A stretch of DNA of 64,000 nt from the NCBI RefSeq assembly GCF_027595985.1, contig NC_073303.1, positions 25,494,681-25,558,680 of the forward strand, written 5' to 3'. Origin of the DNA: Sorex araneus. Lineage: Eukaryota; Chordata; Mammalia; Eulipotyphla; Soricidae. Positions within the stretch are counted from its first letter, which is position 1; each line of letters begins with the position of its first letter. Position numbers and translations under genes: made by a program. The notes beneath the pieces were generated by a model, which saw nothing but the letters and a program-made list of their open reading frames with translations, ran no database searches and had not been told where the DNA came from. Of the stretch, positions 10,833 through 20,909 are shown piece after piece.

Positions 10833-11016
10833 GGGGGCTGGAGTGATAGCACAGCGGGTAAGGCGTTTGCCTTGCACGCGGCCGACCCGGGTTCGATTCC
10901 CAGCATCCCATATGGTCCCCTGAGCACCGCCAGGGGTAATTCCTGAGTGCAGAGTCAGGAGTGACCCTTGTGCATTGCCAGGTGTGACCCAAAAAGCAAA
11001 AAAAAAAAAAAAAAAA
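10833..11016 (+). mobile_element. Young family A SINE with 17-bp TSD
   Basis: Close to consensus. A perfect TSD AAGAAATGAAACAGTGT flanks it at 10816-10832 and 11017-11033. Confidence 0.97.
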
Positions 11017-11369
11017 AAGAAATGAAACAGTGTTATGCTGGGCAGTCAGGGAAGTACTAACGAAAGGTACTTTGAGCTGAGAGCCAGAGAGCAAGAACAA
11101 ACGGGCATGCAGTGGGGCTTTTGGGCTCAGGCAAAGGACACAGAACATGTAAAGATCCTGGGGCAGGAAGGAACGTGAGGATTTCCATGTGTAGAAAAAC
11201 TAAAAAGTTCCAATTCATTGTCCCCCCAGCATTTTTTTGGACCAACGGGTATAAGCACTCATTTCATAGAGAGAAACCTAGAGTTTCAGAAGTTCAGAGG
11301 GCTTCAGTTTCTTGGTTGAAATCAAAACCGGCAGCACAATTTTTTGTTTTCCTTTAAAGATTACTCTTG

Positions 11370-11525
11370 AGCCAGAGAGATAGCACAGGGTTAAAGCCCT
11401 TGCCTTGAGTGAACGACCTGGTTTGCTCCCCAGCACCACGTGTGATCCCCCCAAGCCCCACCAGGAGTGATCCTTGAGCACGGGGCCAGGAGTAAGCCTT
11501 GGGCATGGCTGGGTGCAGCCCAGTT
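11370..11525 (+). mobile_element. Older family A SINE
   Basis: GAGCCAGAGAGATAGCACAG head, disrupted around the B box (CCTGGTTTGCTCCCCAGC); the tail is lost. Confidence 0.8.
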
Positions 11526-11529
11526 CCTC

Positions 11530-12275
11530 ACTCCTTTCCCCTCCCCAAAGAACAGTGCTTTCTTTTTTTTCCTACCACATATCAGATATAGCAACTGGGT
11601 GTTCTAAAGTGATTCCAGTTTCTGTGATTCTCCCTCCTGTTTTTCTTTGCTCTGTCTGGGTTCCAGCAGCTGGCTTAGCTCCCGTCCTTGTGCTGGGAGC
11701 CAGGTGAGCACTCGGTCACCGAAACCCTGCATCCCCTCCTCGGGCCACGGGCTGAGAGATGGTTTCACCAGTGCGGACTGGCGGCCGGGATCACCTGGAA
11801 CCATCCCGGGGCGGTGCAGTGTCCTGGACCGTGGCTGCCCCCGGATTCCTGGTAGGTCTTATTTGTTACACTAGAAGGCTGAGGTCAGCTCCAGAATGGG
11901 CCTGGCCGCGTGGGGCCTGTGATGCAAGCAGCCAGCAGGGGAGGCAGGCTGGGCAGCTGGGAGGCCGCTCCTCTTTACTCACCCCTCGCGCTGGGATCCC
12001 ACGGACACATCGTGTACTTCCCATTTCCAGGGAAATTCCTCCCGCCGGGCCGCACCCGCCCCTGTGACCTCCCCATTTCTTAGGGCCGAGCGGAACCAGA
12101 CAGTCTGGCTACGAGGGACAACCCTCTGCTCTGGCTGTGCGGGGAGCTCCCCACAAGTGCCCCGGGAGGGGGGAGGTGCTGCATGGGGAGGGGTGACGGG
12201 GGAGGGGGCGGGGCCCCGGCTGAGGGACAGGGGGATGGCCTCTCGTCTCCACATGCCCAACTCCCAGGGAGGCCT
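11530..12275. other. Unassigned sequence
   Basis: GC-rich in its right half. A donor-like GCCAG|GTGAGC near 11702 is not backed by a recognisable reading frame. Confidence 0.4.
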
Positions 12276-12277
12276 GT

Positions 12278-12885
12278 CCACACACCACACACGCCATGTA
12301 CCACACCACACACACACCACACATGCCACACACTGCACATATTACATATGCCACATAACACACACTGGACACACCACGTGCCACACACTATACACATCAC
12401 ACACACCATACACTGCACACATCATGCCACATATCATACACACCACACGTGCTGCATGCTGCACACACCACACACACCTCATGCCACATATAGCACACCG
12501 CACGCCACACACTGTGCATAGCATACACCACACACAACATACCACACACTACACACACCACACACTGCACACACCACACACTGCACATACCACACATCAG
12601 ACATGTTACACACTACACACGCCACACACCACACATGTACCAGATATGCACATACCACACATACCACACCAGACACTCCACATACACCACACATGCATAT
12701 AAACATACACACATAAAGAGCCACACATGCACACATACCACACATATGCATATCACACGTTTTTATGCGTATTCATACACCCCCACACACAAATGTGCAT
12801 ACCATATACATATGCACACACATGCACACACCCCACACAAACATGCATATCATATACACGTGCATACTCATCCCCACGCACACCC
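12278..12885. repeat. CA-rich degenerate array
   Basis: About 600 bp of ACACACCACACATGC-like units with almost no G on the plus strand. The left part is CACACCACACATGC-like, the right part ACATGCACACATACC-like. Open frames on both strands are composition artefacts. Confidence 0.9.
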
Positions 12886-12889
12886 CCCA

Positions 12890-13505
12890 TCCAGGCGTGC
12901 TGTCTGGCTCCGTGGCCTCCCCCCCACCCAGAACCCTCCTTGGCCCCCAGTTCTGAGCAGTGAATGAGATTCCAGCGAGGCCTGGGAATGTCTGTCCTGG
13001 AATCTGTCCTTTTGCTGGGGGCTGGCTTTCCCAGGGGTCTCAGAGGCGCTTCTCCTGGGCTCTCGCTGGGACACCCGCACTCCCCCCCGGGTGACTGGGT
13101 CTGGGGAGGCCACACGGAAACCCCCTCCTAGAAAGGGGAACCGGCCGTATTTTTTGTTTGTGCCGCTCACCAGGGCAGGATTTACAGTCAAGCTTGGGGT
13201 GGCCCTGATGGGAAATTCTGGGTTCCAGGGCCCCAGGGCCCCGCCCCAGCTCTAGGCTGTTTGTCCACATGAATGTGGGGAGCCAGAGTCACGTGGTGTT
13301 CGAGTCCAGATGCCCATTTATGGTCATTAGGACCCAGGGGACACCAAGTCCTTTGTGGGGGGGGTTTCAACATAGCATCTCCTCCTGTTTCACGCTGAGA
13401 TAAGCACAGCATGCATTTGTCTTTCTGTCTGTGTCTTTTCCAAGCCAGCCAATCTTTCTTGAGTCCAGTTACATACAACTGTTACATACAACTGTGTGTG
13501 TATCA
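12890..13505. other. Unassigned sequence
   Basis: No feature recognised. Confidence 0.4.
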
Positions 13506-13510
13506 CCCAG

Positions 13511-13683
13511 GGGCCGGAGAGATAGTATAGTGGGTAGGCCACTTGTCTTGCACTCGGCCAGCCTGGTTTTAATCCTAGGCATCCCATAGGGTCCCCCCAA
13601 ACCCCCCTAGGAGTGACCTTTGAGCACAGAGCTAGGAGTAAACTCTGAGTGTAGCTGAGTCTGGCTCAAAATAAATAAATAAA
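13511..13683 (+). mobile_element. Older family A SINE
   Basis: GGGGCCGGAGAGATAGTATAG head, diverged B box and an AAATAAATAAATAAA tail. Confidence 0.85.
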
Positions 13684-13784
13684 GCCTGACCTAGACCAGG
13701 CTTCGAAACATCTCAGCACCCCTAAATTCCCTGTGCTCCCTCCCAGAAGTGACAGGGTCTGACTTTCATCCCCATAAGTGAAGG

Positions 13785-13822
<38 letters not shown>

Positions 13823-13841
13823 ATGCGCGCGCGCGTGCGCA
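13785..13841. repeat. (GT)n-(GC)n alternating purine-pyrimidine tract
   Basis: GT repeats pass into GCATGCGCGCGCGCGTGCGC. All 57 positions alternate purine and pyrimidine, a strong potential Z-DNA segment. Confidence 0.9.
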
Positions 13842-13844
13842 AGA

Positions 13845-14285
13845 TTAAAAGGAATTCAAAACTCTCATAGAGGAAGGCAGAGGGCAAGACGAATTTTCAA
13901 GAAAAGGGGCCCTAAACTGGCCTAGGAAACAAGCAGTTCCAAATATGGACGGGGAGCTGGGGGGCACTTCCTGAAGTGGCGAGTGGGAGAGTGGGAGTGA
14001 GGGAGAGGCCACCAGGGCCCCCCAGGGCCCGGCTGCCCCTGCTGGGGCGTTCCCCAGCCCCCACGCCGCTGCAGCACTCAGGAAGCCAGGGGCACTCTTG
14101 AGCCAGATGCCCCGGAGCGTGGAGCTGGCTGGGCCCCGGGACCTGTGGGTTCTTTCTCTCCCACCTTCTCTCCCAAGCTCTGTGGAACTCGGGTCTCTCG
14201 GGGGATGGCTGCCTGGAGAGGAGGGGCAGAAGCCCCCGGCGCTGGGAGGAAAGTCTGTCACTCCTTGCCTTTGTTCAGAAACCCT
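13845..14285. other. Unassigned sequence
   Basis: No feature recognised. Confidence 0.4.
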
Positions 14286-14289
14286 GACT

Positions 14290-14460
14290 GGGGGCCTAGA
14301 GGGATCATACAGTGGGTAAGGCTCTTATCTTGCACACAGCTGACCCAGGTTCGATCCCCGGCACCCCATTTGGTGCTCCGAGCACTGCCAGGAGTCCAGA
14401 GCCAAGGGGTAACCCCTGAGCACCACCAGGTGTGATCCCCAGCAGACACAAAAAAATCAT
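14290..14460 (+). mobile_element. Family A SINE with internal rearrangement
   Basis: Good B box (AGGTTCGATCCCC). The order of the GAGT/CAGAGCCA blocks is disturbed by a deletion, giving CAGGAGTCCAGAGCCAAGGG. Confidence 0.85.
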
Positions 14461-14684
14461 ACACACACAAAAAAGCCCCAACAAGCCTGATTGCTCTGTG
14501 TCTCTCCCTCAGTGGACAGAACACAGTACACATGGTGCCAACATGCAAACACACGAACACACATGCGTGTGCAACACACAGGGGACTCACAGAGCAAGCA
14601 CGAGCCCACTGTGCATGCACACATGAGTGCACGTCATACAACCCAGCATGCCATGATGGAGGGTGCCCCTCCACTCTCAGACTT

Positions 14685-14818
14685 GCCAAGTTGTGGATGT
14701 GCCAGGACATACGGGGTAAGATCCAGGATTGAACCCCAGCAACACTTTGGGTCCCCCAGGTCCAGCCAGGAGTGATTTCTGAGCACAGAGCCCGGAGTAA
14801 GCCCTGAGCACATATAGA
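14685..14818 (+). mobile_element. Family A SINE fragment
   Basis: Starts near the B box (AGGATTGAACCCCAGCAAC) and retains the 3' body to AAGCCCTGAGCACATA. Confidence 0.65.
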
Positions 14819-15044
14819 ATATGCGGGAATGTTGGTGGGCAGTGTAGGGGGGGGTGGGTGGGAGGAGGGTCAGACTCAGTCACTCCTGTAAACAGGTGTC
14901 TTCAAAGAACCCTGTTCAGGCGACCAGGAATATAAGGATGACCTTTGACCTCACCATTCCCCACACTGTGACCCAAGTCGCAGGACCATGGTCCTGGGGA
15001 GGAGATTCCATTCCCAACAGAAGCCCTGCAGCAGCTCTCCGAAG

Positions 15045-15391
15045 GGCTCACTCCCGGCTCTGTGCTCACGGCTCACTCCTGGCTCTGTGCTCGGGGCTCA
15101 CTCCCGGCTCTGTGCTCGGGGCTCACTCCTGGCTCTGTGCTCGGGGCTCACTCCTGGCTCTGTGCTCGGGGCTAACTCCAGCTCAGTGCTCAGGGCTGAC
15201 TCCTGGCTCTGTGCTCAGGGCTGACTCCAGCTTAGTGCTCGGGGCTGACTCCTGGCTCTGTGCTCGGGGCTGACTCCTGGCTCTGTGCTCAGGGCTGACT
15301 CCAGCTTAGTGCTCGGGGCTGACTCCTGGCTCTGTGCTCGGGGCTCACTCCTGGCTCTGTGCTCGGGGCTCACTTCTATCTCTGCGCTCAG
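15045..15391. repeat. Minisatellite of 14 units (24-25 bp) born from a SINE
   Basis: Each unit contains GGCTCACTCCTGGCTCTG followed by TGCTCGG, which is the antisense GGTTACTCCTGGCTCTGCACTC block of family A. Eleven units are 25 bp; units 6, 8 and 11 are 24 bp and share the variant CTCCAGCT(C/T)AGTGCTC. The right end runs directly into the rest of the same SINE. Confidence 0.9.
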
Positions 15392-15497
15392 GGCTCACTG
15401 CTGGTGGGCTCAGGGAACCGTATTGGGTGCCAGGGATCAAATCCTACTCAGCCGTGTGCAAGGCAGACGCCTCCCCACTATCCTCTCCCTCTGGCCC
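15392..15497 (-). mobile_element. Family A SINE remnant adjoining minisatellite
   Basis: Continues from the last unit through GGGAACCGTATTGGGTGCC, CAGCCGTGTGCAAGGCAGAC and CTCTGGCCCC, so the head half is intact while the middle has expanded. Confidence 0.85.
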
Positions 15498-15687
15498 CTT
15501 CCGCCTCTCTGGTTTCCCCTGAACTCCGCAGGGCAGTGCACGGGGTGTGGACCGCGGGGTGGAGAGCGGGTGTGCTGTGGACACGGTCGGTGACTCTAGG
15601 GAACAGGCTCGGGTTCCTGGCAGCCCGTGTCTGGCACAGAGCTGGGGTGGGCAGGACAGGGAGGTGGATCAGAAGTGGAGAAGACCC

Positions 15688-15688
<1 letters not shown>

Positions 15689-15728
<40 letters not shown>
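15689..15728. repeat. (GACA)n microsatellite
   Basis: About ten uninterrupted GACA units. Confidence 0.9.
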
Positions 15729-15729
15729 A

Positions 15730-16635
15730 CCACCCTGGTGAGGGGACTCAGATACCACAGTCCCACACTGACGTCTGTGCCCTGCAGCCCCCTCACCCCA
15801 GTCCCACAAACTCTACCACCTGCCCAAGCCTCCTGCTGTACTTCCTGTTTTCTTTCTTTGTGGTGGGGGGCTCCCAAGCAGTGCTTGGGGGGCCCAGAGG
15901 CTAGTCTGGGGGTTCTTTGGCCGACCCGGCCACCTCATTCCCATGCTCACACCTCACAGTGCTCTGCTCTGACCCAGCAGGGCCGGGGGCCACCAGGGCC
16001 ACCCGCGGCTGGGCTCAGGGGCCGCGCAGAGCTCCAGCTCAGGGCCCGTGCAAGGCGTGTGGCCCTGCGTCCTGAGCCAGCGCCCAGCCCCTGTCGCTCC
16101 TGTTTAGGTGACACCCAGTGGCTTCCTGGGGCGAAGACGTGGGGGCCAACCCAGGTGTGGCCTCGCCTCACCCCGTGCAGTCAGCCCGCCACCCCGTCCT
16201 CCTGCCCACTCTCCGCTTTCTGGGCTCTCTGCCTTGGCGTCTCTCACCCAGCCCCTCCCGGGACTGTGAATGGGGGAGGGGTTCCGGCTCCAGGCAGATG
16301 CCATGTATGCTGTGACCAGGCCCTTGGCCATAAACACGGCTCATGTGTGACTTCCACAACCCTTCACCGACCCCCGTCACCATTGGAAAGAAGAGCCTAA
16401 CCCCTGATAGGGCACAGTCACTCAGATGTGCACAATCTGCACAACCTGGTACCCCCACCTGCCCCCTAAGCTGCACCACCCAATACCCCACAACCTGCCC
16501 CTCAACCTGCACGACCAGGTACCCTCAGCCTGCCCCTCAGCCTGCCCCCAACTCCCCCACCGCCAACCACACACTATACGGTGCCACCTGTTTTCCCGAG
16601 CTGGCCATGCAGAGTCTTAACATTCTCCTCCTATG
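15730..16635. other. Unassigned, partly GC-rich sequence
   Basis: A weak SINE-like trace at about 15,850-16,095 (AGCAGTGCTTGGGGG, GTGCAAGGCGTGTGG) is too diverged to call. At 16,435-16,560 short CC(T/C)GCACNACC-type units repeat irregularly. No gene found. Confidence 0.4.
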
Positions 16636-16638
16636 CTT

Positions 16639-16808
16639 GGGGCCAGACAGATAGCTCAGTGGGTAGGGCGCTTGCCTTGCACATGGCTGACCTTGGGTTT
16701 AATTCCCCGCACCCCGTATGAATCCCCTGAGCATCACCAGGAGTGATGCCCGAGCACAGAGCCAGGAGTAATCCCTGAAGCAAATAAACAAAACAAAACA
16801 CATAAACA
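16639..16808 (+). mobile_element. Older family A SINE
   Basis: GGGGCCAGACAGATAGCTCAG head and an AAACAAAACAAAACA-type tail. Confidence 0.9.
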
Positions 16809-16897
16809 AAGAAGCATTTTCTTCCGATCACCTGGACACCCTTCCCCTCCAGGGCTTATCAAAGATCTTCTTATCTCTTTAGATTAAGGGGGTTCAT

Positions 16898-17079
16898 CTT
16901 CTTTTTTTTTTTTTCCTTTTTGGGTCACACCCAGCAATGCTCAGGGTTTACTCCTGGCTTTGCACTCAGGATTTACTCCTGGTGGTGCTGGGGGAACCAT
17001 TTGGGATGCCGGGGATCGAACCCGGGTCTGCCGCATGCAAGGCAAATGCCGTACCCGCTGTGCTATCACTCCCACCCCC
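16898..17079 (-). mobile_element. Family A SINE
   Basis: Complete from T-run to CTATCACTCCCACCCC. Confidence 0.93.
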
Positions 17080-17184
17080 TAGAGCACATTTCTTCCGGGG
17101 CCTATGTCCAGAGATTCTTTTTTCAGCCCACCAGGCCTCAGGATTCAATTCTGGAGTGGGAAGACACAGTGCCCCTTGGTGACC

Positions 17185-17339
17185 TAGTAGTGCTGGGACC
17201 ACAGGGGACCGGGGCAGTGCTTGGGGCCTCCCGGACTCCATCCACTGATGCTTAGGAGGTTCTCTGGGGCTGGGAATCAAACTGGGTTCAGCTGCATGCA
17301 AGGCATGTGCTCTAACCCCTATGCTATCTTCCTGGCCCC
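17185..17339 (-). mobile_element. Older long-form SINE
   Basis: GGGGCAGTGCTTGGGGCCTCC in the body is shared with the elements at 19,275 and 44,900, marking an older relative of family A; the head is GGTTCAGCTGCATGCAAGGC. Confidence 0.65.
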
Positions 17340-17497
17340 TAGAGCACCTCTGAGAATTTTAATGTTGGCAATATGATTTAAAACCCAGCATTTCTGTCTG
17401 TGCCCATCAGGCACTGCGTCTGACCATGTTCTATGTTGTATACATGAGCACCTTTACTTCTCAGAGCAGATAAGTGCTGACATTGTCTTCTCCACTT

Positions 17498-17690
17498 TCT
17501 TTTTTTTACTTTGCTTTTGGGCCACACCAGACAGGGCTCAGGGCTTTCATCTGGCTCTGCGCCAGATGAAATGATGATCTTGATCATTCCTGGCAGGACT
17601 TGGGTGGAGGGCATAGGTGGTGCCAGAGATAGAACTCGGGTCAGCCGTGCTCAAGGCAAGCACCCTCCTTGCTGTCCTAGAGCTCCGGAT
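17498..17690 (-). mobile_element. Diverged family A SINE with hairpin
   Basis: GGGCCACACCAGACAGGGC to CTAGAGCTCCGG. The body is interrupted by a perfect foldback at 17,545-17,571 (arms TTTCATCTGG and CCAGATGAAA, 7-nt loop). Confidence 0.8.
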
Positions 17691-17829
17691 CTGCCTTCTC
17701 CACTTTATAGTGGGAAAGCTGGCAGCCATCGTGTTTACGAGACGCCCTGGAGTGGCTGCTTAGCAAATGGGACTTACCACGGACTTCAGCACCGAGTGCG
17801 TAGTTAGACTTGTCTGCCTGTCTCCCCAT

Positions 17830-17895
17830 TCCGTGTGTCAGTGGGCAGAGCTTTGGATCAGCCAGCATCAGTAAATGTCTCCTGAATGAACGAAC
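17830..17895 (+). mobile_element. Possible MIR/L2 3' end
   Basis: CAGTAAATGTCTCCTGAATGA resembles the 3' end shared by old MIR/L2 elements. Very short. Confidence 0.3.
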
Positions 17896-17993
17896 CCCTT
17901 GAAGTTGAATGCCAGGAAGACGTCAGGCTCATCTTGGTTCGTACAAGATGTGTGCCATGCCAAAGCTGTTCTGTGTTCATGGAACATAGAACA

Positions 17994-18120
17994 AGGCTAG
18001 AGAGAGCACAGCGGGTAGGGTGCTTTCCTTGCATACCACTGACACAGGTTCCATCCCCGGCAACACATGGAGTCCCCCAGCCCCCAATCCTGAGGGGGTG
18101 GGGTCCCAATCCTGACTCTG
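17994..18120 (+). mobile_element. Truncated family A SINE
   Basis: Head GGCTAGAGAGAGCACAGCGG with a partly preserved body; the 3' end passes into the inverted duplication at 18,118. Confidence 0.65.
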
Positions 18121-18145
18121 CGCTTGGAGATCTATAGATTCCATT
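18118..18145 (+). repeat. Left arm of 28-bp perfect inverted repeat
   Basis: Begins CTGCGCTTGGAGATCTATAG and is matched base for base in reverse complement at 18,937-18,964. Similarity continues beyond both arms once the SINE at 18,148 is removed. Confidence 0.95.
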
Positions 18146-18147
18146 TT

Positions 18148-18320
18148 CTTTTCTTTTTTCTTTTTGGGTTATACCTGGTGATGCATAGGGGTTACTCCTG
18201 GCTCTGCACTCAGGAATTATCCCTGGCGGTGTTCGGGGACCATATGAGATGCTGGGAATTGAACCCGGGTCGGCTGCGTGCAAGGCAAACACCCTACCTG
18301 CTGTGCTATCACTCCAACCC
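18148..18320 (-). mobile_element. Family A SINE with 16-bp TSD
   Basis: Inserted into the left arm of the inverted duplication. TSD CTATAGATT(C/G)CATTTT at 18,132-18,147 and 18,321-18,336, one mismatch. Confidence 0.93.
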
Positions 18321-18351
18321 CTATAGATTGCATTTTAAAAGCAAGGAGAGG

Positions 18352-18516
18352 GGCTGAAGTGATAGTACAGCAGGGAGAGTGCTTGCCTCGCATGTGGCCA
18401 ACCCGGGTTCGATCCCAGCATCCCCTATGGACCCCTGAGGACTGCCAGGAGTGATTCCTGAGCATACAGAAGCAATATCTAAGTGTGTCCTGAAAACCAA
18501 AATGAATAAATAAACA
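18352..18516 (+). mobile_element. Family A SINE in left arm
   Basis: AGTGATAGTACAGCAGGGAG head; the same CAGCAGGGAG variant occurs in the mirror element at 18,757-18,921, supporting duplication of this SINE together with its flank. Confidence 0.85.
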
Positions 18517-18609
18517 TAGGATGATAACAGGCACATCGCTGTTCAGTGGTTAAACCCTGTATATCATGCTTTCATCATGCCTTCCCTTCCCACCCCTTTC
18601 CTTTTTCAT

Positions 18610-18733
18610 TTCAGCGGCAGGGGGTGGCACCCACTTGGCGGTGGTTCAGCACAGAGGTGGGGGTGGGGACTGAACCCCTGGCCTCGTGCTTGCAGTCAGG
18701 CACTCTGCCCCTGAGTCACATGCCGGGGCCCCT
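18610..18733 (-). mobile_element. Family C SINE remnant
   Basis: GGGACTGAACCCCTGGCCTC followed by CTCTGCCCCTGAGTCAC is a minus-strand tRNA-Ala-like head. Confidence 0.5.
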
Positions 18734-18756
18734 CTCCTCACTTTTTTCTCCCCCTT

Positions 18757-18921
18757 CCAGTTTTAGGGCCACATCTGGCAAAGTCACGGGGTTCCTCCGG
18801 ACTCTGCACTCAGGAGTCACTCCTGGCAGGGCTCAGGGACCATATGGAATACTGGGAATCGAATCCGGGTTGGCTTTGCGTGAGACAAGCGCCCTCCCTG
18901 CTGTGCTATCACTCCAGCCCC
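18757..18921 (-). mobile_element. Family A SINE in right arm
   Basis: Body and head to CTATCACTCCAGCCCC, followed at once by the mirrored flank CTCTCCTCGCTTTAAGAATG. Confidence 0.88.
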
Positions 18922-18936
18922 TCTCCTCGCTTTAAG

Positions 18937-18964
18937 AATGGAATCTATAGATCTCCAAGCGCAG
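18937..18964 (-). repeat. Right arm of 28-bp perfect inverted repeat
   Basis: Exact reverse complement of 18,118-18,145, with an interior of 791 bp. Confidence 0.95.
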
Positions 18965-19274
18965 GGACGCGTCCTCGGGACCCCTTCACATCCTCCTGCT
19001 CACAACACTGGCCGCTGTCAGCTCCATCTCGAGCGGTCTCTGGGGTTGGGTGGGTCACCAGGGAGACGGAGGCAGCAAGGGACCCAAATAAAGGTGGTCT
19101 GTGACCAGGGCTGAAGAACCATGGGCCAGGGACAGATGTGTTCCAACCAAGAACATCTGGGATGACTTTTGGTGAAATTTGAGCTGAGTCTCTTTTATGG
19201 GGGGTGGGGGTGGGGAGAGGTCTCCCCAGTCATTCTCAACCTACCAGCTTGTGGTTCCATGCAGGGGTCTCAGG

Positions 19275-19440
19275 ATACAGTGCTGCCCAGGCCCTCCAGG
19301 GGATTACCTGGACCACCCGGCAGTGTTTGGGGGTCTCCAGGATCTCAGCTGGTAGTGCTGCACCTGGCGATACTGGGGGACCTTGTGGTATTAGGGATAG
19401 AACAGGGTTGGCCACATGCAAAGCATGCACTTAACCGCCC
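19275..19440 (-). mobile_element. Older long-form SINE
   Basis: GGCAGTGTTTGGGGGTCTCC, CACCTGGCGATACTGGGGGACC and GGCCACATGCAAAGCATGC in order. Confidence 0.6.
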
Positions 19441-19444
19441 CCCC

Positions 19445-19795
19445 GCTCAGCCCCCAGACCCTGGAGCTGGTTCTTGGATGATTTCCATAACTGCAGAGAA
19501 GGGAGAACAGCGAGGTCCAGAGAGTGTGCGGGGGCCTGGGATGGTGGGATGAGGGCAGGGCTGGAAGGCAGGAAGGGGTGGTGAGTCGGAAGGAGAAACA
19601 GAGCCAGACATCAACTCCACTTCTCCGCCGAGGAGACTATCTGAATTTGGGCAGGCAGCTGCCGAGTGAGCACTCTCAGAGTGAGCTCCGGGGTAAAGTG
19701 CAGATGAGACGAGGAGAGTCTGTGCCACCCCCCCCCCCAGCACACGCGTGGCATGTCCCATCACCAGCCAGCAGCTTCCACTTTAAAAGACGGGG
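19445..19795. other. Unassigned sequence
   Basis: No feature except a short C-run at 19,728-19,738. Confidence 0.4.
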
Positions 19796-19796
19796 G

Positions 19797-19972
19797 AGGG
19801 CCTGGAGCAATAGCACAGTGTGTAGGGCGTTTGCCTTGCACGCAGCCGACCCGGGTTCGATTCCCAGCATCCCATATGGTCCCCTGAGCACTGCCACGGG
19901 TGATTCCTGAGTGCAGAGCCAGGAGTAACCCCTGTGCATCGCCAGGTGTGACCCAAAAAGCAGAAAAAAAGA
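19797..19972 (+). mobile_element. Family A SINE
   Basis: Near-consensus with tail AAAAAGCAGAAAAAAAG. The flanks AGACGGGGGAGG and AGGCGGGGAGTG suggest a diverged TSD. Confidence 0.93.
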
Positions 19973-19981
19973 GGCGGGGAG

Positions 19982-20140
19982 TGGGGGAGTGATAGTACAG
20001 GGGAGAAGGCGCTTGCCTTGCATGCGGGGGGACCTGGGTTCAATCCCTGGCACTCCCTAAGGGCACCACCAAGAGTGATCCCTGAACATAGAGCCTTGAA
20101 TAAATCCTGAACACTCTTGGGTGTGGCCCCCTCCCAAAGG
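19982..20140 (+). mobile_element. Older family A SINE
   Basis: GGGGAGTGATAGTACAGGGG head through GGGTTCAATCCCTGGCACTCC to GGTGTGGCCCCC; tandem with the preceding element. Confidence 0.83.
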
Positions 20141-20144
20141 GGGG

Positions 20145-20615
20145 GGAGGTGGGGTGTCGGCAGAGAGGATGAGCAAAGTTCTACCCTTGCTAACGTGGCT
20201 CAACATTCTGTGTCGCTTGCCACTCCAGGTGATTGTTGATGAAATTAGTCATCAGCAGGGGACTTCGGGCCCCTAGAATGTGATCCAGCTTCTAATAAGC
20301 GCCTGGTAGACATCAGTTAGTTTGGTCCGTGTCACCGGAGCGCTTCCTGCTGATGTACAGTTACCGTGGGCTGGGGCCTGCGAGCCGGCACGAGCCCCGC
20401 ACGGGCCTGCCGGGAACTGGTTTCCCCACATCACGTGCCTCCGAGCCAGCACTGTCGGACGTGGGCCCCGGGCAGTGCGACATCACCAGGCCTCAACCCC
20501 GAAATGTCGGGTCTGTAGCATCACTCCATCTGCCCCCTTTTGCCCCTCTAGGGGTGGTGCCCATTGAATAAAAAAATTTTAGAATATCTTTGGGGTGTCC
20601 TGCTTCAAGTCCACT
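20145..20615. other. Unassigned sequence
   Basis: Moderately GC-rich with scattered CpG; no exon or repeat named. Confidence 0.4.
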
Positions 20616-20618
20616 GTA

Positions 20619-20808
20619 TTTATTTATTTATTTATTTATTTTTAGCTTTTTGGGTCACACCTGGTGATGCACAGGGGTTACTCCTGGCTCTGCACTCAGG
20701 AATTACCCCTGGCGCTGCTCAGGGGACCATATGGGATGCTGGGAATTGAACCCGGGTTGGCCGCGTGCAAGGCAAACGCCCTACCCACTGTGCTATCACT
20801 CCAGCTCC
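20619..20808 (-). mobile_element. Family A SINE with (TTTA)n tail
   Basis: The tail has turned into TTTA units; body and head are close to consensus. Confidence 0.94.
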
Positions 20809-20810
20809 TC

Positions 20811-20905
20811 TTTTTTTGGATTGGGGATGCTCAGGGGCTGCACCAGGCTCTGTGCTCACCACGCCGGTGGTGCTGGGACGGCCGGGGAGTGCTGGAGACC
20901 AAGTG
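20811..20905 (-). mobile_element. SINE fragment
   Basis: GGGGATGCTCAGGGGCTGC to TGGAGACCAAG is a diverged tail-side half abutting the previous element. Confidence 0.4.
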
Positions 20906-20909
20906 GGAT

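Noticed and set aside
10833-11016. Functional tRNA gene
   Set aside because: A and B boxes are present but the cloverleaf is not closed, and the sequence continues into a SINE body with poly(A) and TSD.
12080-12967. His/Thr-rich and Cys/Val-rich frames over the CA-rich array
   Set aside because: Opposite-strand readings of the same simple repeat.
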